From the NCBI GenBank assembly GCA_900759045.1, contig CAAETU010000056.1:1-16428 (forward strand): a stretch of 16,428 bases of DNA. Direction: 5' to 3'. Under the pieces are notes generated by a model. It ran no database searches, was not told the DNA's origin, and saw only the letters and a list, made by a program, of their open reading frames with translations. Positions 12,926 to 16,428 of this stretch are shown one piece after another. This DNA is from an uncultured Collinsella sp. (GTDB taxonomy: Bacteria > Actinomycetota > Coriobacteriia > Coriobacteriales > Coriobacteriaceae). The translations under genes and the position numbers were made by a program. Numbering within the stretch: the stretch's first letter is position 1; the number at the start of each line of letters is the position of its first letter.

Positions 12926-14071
12926 CTACACGTAGACCTTGTCGAGACGCATGCCAAAGCCGCAGGCGACCTCGTAGTTAATCGTTCCGCGCAGTCGGGC
13001 CATCTCGTCCATAGTGATCTCGGCATCGCCATCGCGGCCGACAATGATCATCTCGTCACCATACTCTGCCTCGGGAATCTCGTGTGCCGGGTTGGACTGA
13101 ATGGCGACCATAAACTGATCCATGCAGATATTGCCAACCTGACGCACGCGCTCGCCGCGATACAGCACGTCCATACGATTGGAAAGCGTACGCGATAGGC
13201 CGTCGGCATAACCGATCGGCAGCGTACAGATCTGAACGCGCGTACGCGGTACGCGGTAGGTAAAACCGTAACCCACGCCCTCACCCATCGCAGGGTGTGC
13301 CACGCGCGTCACGCGCGCATGAACGCTCATAACGGGATCGAGCTGCATCACACGGCCACTCAGCTCGCACGGCTGCATGCCATACAAGCCAACGCCGGCG
13401 CGAATCATATCAAAATGCATCGAGGGGTCGAGCATCGAGGACGGCGTGTTGGCGCAGTGCACGATACCGCACTCAAAACCCGCATCCTTAATGGCCTGAA
13501 CGGCCTCGGTAAAGCGCTGACACTGCAGCTTGTAGTCCCAGCCCGAAGGTTCATCGGCCGTGGCGAAGTGCGTAAATACGCCATCGCACTGAATGCCGCG
13601 ATGGAAATCAATACCACGGACAAAGTCGATCACCTGCGTGTAATGTACGCCAATACGGTTCATACCCGTCTCGATGGCGAGATGATACTTACCCACCTTG
13701 CCCGCCGCGACGGCACATTCGCCATACGCAAGAGCAAAGTCAGACGTATAGACCGAGGGCATAATATCGAACTCGAGCAACGTCGGAATGGCTTCGATAG
13801 GCGGCTCGCTAAGGATGAGGATTGGTTTCGTAATCCCGCCCTGTCGGAGCTCAACGCCCTCGTTAACCGTCGCCACGGCAAACATGTCGGCCCCGGCCGA
13901 ATACATAATCTTGGCGCACTCAACAGCTCCATGGCCATAAGCGTCGGCTTTAACCACGCAGCATAGGCGCTGCCACGGATTCAGCAAATTCTTATAGGCC
14001 CTCGTGTTGCGGCGGAGCGCCCCGCGGTCGATCTCGACCCAGGACCAACGCGTCAAATCGGCTTTATTCAT
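12926..14071 (-). CDS. alr: Alanine racemase
   Basis: A 381-residue PLP-dependent enzyme that converts L-alanine to D-alanine for peptidoglycan. The PLP lysine is Lys41 in VVKADAYGHG (39-48). The second catalytic residue is Tyr268 in VGYGFTY (266-272). Other signatures are ETGMNRIG (134-141), RAGVGLYG (224-231), PIGYADG (285-291) and CMDQ (316-319). The length is normal. The ATG at 14071 begins 2 nt after the nnr stop, with no strong ribosome site of its own, so it is probably translated by coupling. Confidence 0.97.
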   Translation of the reverse strand: MNKADLTRWSWVEIDRGALRRNTRAYKNLLNPWQRLCCVVKADAYGHGAVECAKIMYSAGADMFAVATVNEGVELRQGGITKPILILSEPPIEAIPTLLEFDIMPSVYTSDFALAYGECAVAAGKVGKYHLAIETGMNRIGVHYTQVIDFVRGIDFHRGIQCDGVFTHFATADEPSGWDYKLQCQRFTEAVQAIKDAGFECGIVHCANTPSSMLDPSMHFDMIRAGVGLYGMQPCELSGRVMQLDPVMSVHARVTRVAHPAMGEGVGYGFTYRVPRTRVQICTLPIGYADGLSRTLSNRMDVLYRGERVRQVGNICMDQFMVAIQSNPAHEIPEAEYGDEMIIVGRDGDAEITMDEMARLRGTINYEVACGFGMRLDKVYV

Positions 14072-14073
14072 AA

Positions 14074-15690
14074 TTAGTCATCCGACCCTTCGTCTGTGAT
14101 TCCCAGATCATCGAGCGCATCCTTTGCCGCCAACTCCATGGCGGGACCGATCAAGTCGATAAGATCGGTCGCGATAACGCTCTTCTCGCCAAACTCCGTC
14201 GCCGCGGCAAAACCGGCATAGCTATGAAGTGCAACGGCATACGAGTACAGTAACTCCCAACGGTCCATCTCGTCGCGCATGGTGGCAAGCGTGCCAGCCA
14301 GAATGCCCGCAAGAACGTCACCCGAGCCAGCGGTCGCCAACGACGCCGGGCCCGAGAGTGGCAGCAGCACGCGCTCAACACCGCAAATGGCCGTCGTCGG
14401 GCCCTTAGCAATAACAACGAGATTATCTGAACCAGCGGCCCAGACAACCTTTTGCGCAGCAGCAATCGCGGTGCCAAGGTCATTGACCTCATCGCCGGCA
14501 ACGAGACGCGAAAGCTCGCGATAATGCGGCGTCATGACGAGCGGCTGCTCGCGACGATACATCTCGGGATTGCTGTCGATGCCGTCGATTGCAATCTTGG
14601 CAAGGCAGTTGAGAGCATCGGCATCCAAGATAAGCGGTACGTCGAGCTCAAGCAGGCCCGAAACCACCTGCATGGCACCGGCAGATGTCGTCATGCCGGG
14701 ACCACACAGCACGCAGCTATATTTCTTGGCAATCTCACATACCGTCATGCGCGCAGCGGCACCAAAAGAACCGCGGGAATCAGATGGAATAGCAAAGACC
14801 GGAATCGAAGGGAGCGCCATGCGGATAAGGTTGGCACACGCATCCGGAGTCGCGACCGCCACATAGCCGGCGCCTGCGCGGGCAGCGGACTTGGCAGCCA
14901 TAATGGCCGCACCAGGATACTGCGCCGATCCGGCAACAATGAGCACCGAGCCGCGCGAGTACTTATCGATATTCGTGGGCAGCGGAGCAAAGTAGTCCAC
15001 AAGGTCGCCGGGCTCCACAATCTCGGCAGCATGGTCGACATCGTCAATGACCTCATCAAGGCGGTCATACAGACCACCGCAGACCAGATCGCCTGCATAT
15101 TCGGGACCGTCAGCGCTGTATAAGCCGATCTTGGGAGCAATCATCGTCACCGTACGCTCGGCACGAATGCAGTCGTCATCCACAACGCCCGTCTCGGCAT
15201 TCAGGCCCGAAGGAACATCGATGGAGACAACGCGGTCGGCATTTTCATTGACCGTGGGAATCCAGATTGAAAACGGCGCACGAAGATCACCGTGAAAACC
15301 AGTACCAAAAATGGCATCGACTACAACATCAGCCTTATCGATCAGCACCTCCAGCTCGTCGCGAGAGGGGCCGACACACACATGCACGTCGCGACCAGCA
15401 GTGCGACGGGCGACATGACGAGCGAGAGCGGCAGGGATCTCATCCGGCTCAACCGGGGAAACAATATCTACATCAACGCCCTTATGCGTCAGAATGTCAG
15501 CGGCAACCCAGCCATCTCCGCCATTGTTGCCAAAACCGACCAATACAAGAACGCGATCGGGGTTGAGCTTTAAAATCTCATTGGCGGCAAATTCGCCCGC
15601 CAACTCCATGAGTTCGGCCTTCGAGGTGCCCTCACGCTCGATGATATCTTCGAGGCGAACGACTTCCTCAGTACTCAAAACCGGTTTCAT
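14074..15690 (-). CDS. nnr: Bifunctional NAD(P)H-hydrate epimerase / ADP-dependent dehydratase
   Basis: A 538-residue metabolite-repair enzyme. The N-terminal epimerase (YjeF_N, about 1-225) has GNNGGDG (54-60), DAIFGTGF (125-132) and SIDVPSGL (156-163). The C-terminal dehydratase (about 230-530) has the start motif GSVLIVAGSAQYPGA (247-261), CGPGM (329-333), ILDADALN (354-361), TPHYRELSRL (387-396) and the ATP/ADP-binding TAGSGDVLAG (453-462). It restores damaged hydrated NAD(P)H. The ATG at 15690 directly abuts the acpS stop codon, and the AGGAG ribosome site lies within the acpS 3' end, so the two are translationally linked. Confidence 0.96.
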   Translation of the reverse strand: MKPVLSTEEVVRLEDIIEREGTSKAELMELAGEFAANEILKLNPDRVLVLVGFGNNGGDGWVAADILTHKGVDVDIVSPVEPDEIPAALARHVARRTAGRDVHVCVGPSRDELEVLIDKADVVVDAIFGTGFHGDLRAPFSIWIPTVNENADRVVSIDVPSGLNAETGVVDDDCIRAERTVTMIAPKIGLYSADGPEYAGDLVCGGLYDRLDEVIDDVDHAAEIVEPGDLVDYFAPLPTNIDKYSRGSVLIVAGSAQYPGAAIMAAKSAARAGAGYVAVATPDACANLIRMALPSIPVFAIPSDSRGSFGAAARMTVCEIAKKYSCVLCGPGMTTSAGAMQVVSGLLELDVPLILDADALNCLAKIAIDGIDSNPEMYRREQPLVMTPHYRELSRLVAGDEVNDLGTAIAAAQKVVWAAGSDNLVVIAKGPTTAICGVERVLLPLSGPASLATAGSGDVLAGILAGTLATMRDEMDRWELLYSYAVALHSYAGFAAATEFGEKSVIATDLIDLIGPAMELAAKDALDDLGITDEGSDD

Positions 15691-16230
15691 CTATGCTCCT
15701 AGCGCATCTTGCGGGCCATCATCCAGATGTTCCGACAAAGCAGATTGTTGCAGCTGTTCGAGCTCGTCCAAGACAGAACGAGCCTCTTTAAATGTCTGAG
15801 CAACGCGCTCCTTCGTGCTCACTTTTTCTTCTTTGGGTTTAGGTCGAGCATCCTCGGTGATCGCAATGGCATTAGCGACAGCCAAGTCACCCGTCAGGGT
15901 AATAGAAAGAGCAACCTCGACAACACCCAATTCCCGGGCGATTTCGAGAGCGCGGCCCGAAAGCAGGGCTTTTGGCTTGCCGAGCTTATCGCGCGTTACG
16001 GAAACGTCTTTACGGCCAACACCCTGGCTAAAACCCGTTCCAAGCGCCTTAAGCACCGCCTCGCGAGAAGCGAAACGACTGGCATAGTGCGCGGCAGGGC
16101 GAGACGATGCATCGCAATACGCACGCTCTTCATCGGTAAACACACGCCGGACAAACGCAGGCGTCTTCTCAAGGATTGATTTCATTCGGGAAATCTCGAC
16201 GATATCAACGCCGATTCCGGCTTCGGCCAT
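15691..16230 (-). CDS. acpS: Holo-[acyl-carrier-protein] synthase with C-terminal extension
   Basis: Transfers 4'-phosphopantetheine from CoA to ACP. From the chosen start the protein has 179 residues: GVDIVEI (7-13, Mg-binding Asp9), RFASREAVLKALG (52-64, metal-binding Glu57) and SITLTGDLAVANAIA (109-123). AcpS proteins are usually about 120-130 residues; residues 130-179 are an added charged, probably helical tail of unknown role. ATG 16230 is preferred because GGAGGTGATT lies directly before it; ATG 16242 would place that site inside the coding region. It is the first gene of the operon; its TAG stop touches the nnr ATG. Confidence 0.93.
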   Translation of the reverse strand: MAEAGIGVDIVEISRMKSILEKTPAFVRRVFTDEERAYCDASSRPAAHYASRFASREAVLKALGTGFSQGVGRKDVSVTRDKLGKPKALLSGRALEIARELGVVEVALSITLTGDLAVANAIAITEDARPKPKEEKVSTKERVAQTFKEARSVLDELEQLQQSALSEHLDDGPQDALGA

Positions 16231-16259
16231 AATCACCTCCATGCTGCACAGACTAAGAT

Positions 16260-16289
16260 ATTGTAGCCCGTTCGCAGAAGATGCGACAA
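16260..16289 (-). promoter_or_regulatory. Promoter of the acpS-nnr-alr-udg-tsaE-tsaBD operon
   Basis: On the - strand, TTGTCG (16289-16284) and TACAAT (16265-16260) are 18 bp apart, with the expected start near 16253 and a short leader to the ribosome site at 16240-16231. The -10 matches consensus at five of six positions. Confidence 0.65.
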
Positions 16290-16339
16290 ACGAGGGTCAA
16301 AAACACAGCGACAGTGGAGTGATGGCCGCTTTTTAACGC

Positions 16340-16375
16340 AAAAAAGGGGGAGGCCGCGTGGCCTCCCCCTTCTTC
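16340..16375 (-). terminator. Strong terminator for a - strand unit entering from the right
   Basis: GGGGGAGGCC (16346-16355) pairs perfectly with 16360-16369 around a 4-nt loop. On the - strand six Ts follow (16345-16340); on the + strand only TTCTT follows. It therefore ends a gene lying beyond 16376, of which at most the last ~18 codons (stop TGA at 16376-16374) would be in the window; these are too short to identify. Confidence 0.88.
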
Positions 16376-16428
16376 AAGTCGATGCGACGGCTCGGTGCCG
16401 TCCACCGGTCAGCGGCGCCCTGGCCTCC

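Noticed and set aside
16374..16428. 3' end of a - strand gene entering the window
   Set aside because: The terminator implies such a unit, but two of three frames are open over these few codons and neither is recognisable, so no CDS is called.

Overview
The window looks like a chromosomal segment of a high-GC anaerobic actinobacterium of class Coriobacteriia, most likely Collinsella or a close relative. This is inferred from gene content (a single-ORF TsaB-RimI-TsaD fusion, CstA transporter, a tRNA-Gln with an encoded CCA), GC-rich codon use and the style of the dispersed hairpin repeats. No database search was possible, so the genus is a judgement.

Layout. (1) 1-2240, + strand: a trans-polyprenyl diphosphate synthase, a cytoplasmic protein with two peptidoglycan-binding repeats, then tRNA-Gln(UUG) with a strong terminator. 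(2) 2240-4325, an accessory islet: inverted and direct copies of the tRNA-Gln 3' end bounding a ~130-bp hairpin-rich segment, two further hairpins, an orphan AAA_14/DUF4143 ATPase (- strand) whose promoter sits in two mirror-image palindromes, a truncated copy of a dispersed hairpin repeat, and an unrelated 106-nt hairpin. (3) 4326-6518, - strand: a large protein with a C-terminal DUF2220/JetD-like Toprim domain behind a long charged, RG-rich linker. (4) 6627-8861, - strand: a CstA-family transporter with its own terminator, preceded by a ~235-nt leader holding a putative Ile/Val-rich leader peptide and an intrinsic terminator, which looks like an attenuator. (5) 8961-9391: two complete copies, in opposite orientation, of a long-hairpin element with a conserved 75-nt head; all eight differences between the heads fall in four compensated base pairs. 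(6) 9404-16230, - strand: a compact operon acpS-nnr-alr-udg-tsaE-tsaB/rimI/tsaD with a recognisable promoter at 16260-16289, with junctions running from a 14-nt overlap to a 15-nt gap. (7) 16340-16375: a strong terminator for a - strand unit entering from the right.

How the genes work together. The operon combines holo-ACP formation, repair of damaged NAD(P)H, D-alanine supply, uracil excision and the t6A37 tRNA-modification machinery; tsaE overlaps the tsaBD fusion, so most bacterial t6A components are made from one message (tsaC is not here). The most unusual content is non-coding: the covarying long-hairpin family, the putative cstA attenuator, the tRNA-derived element, and the palindromes controlling the ATPase. 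The main protein of interest is the orphan JetD-like Toprim protein, found without any jetA, jetB or jetC gene in the window.
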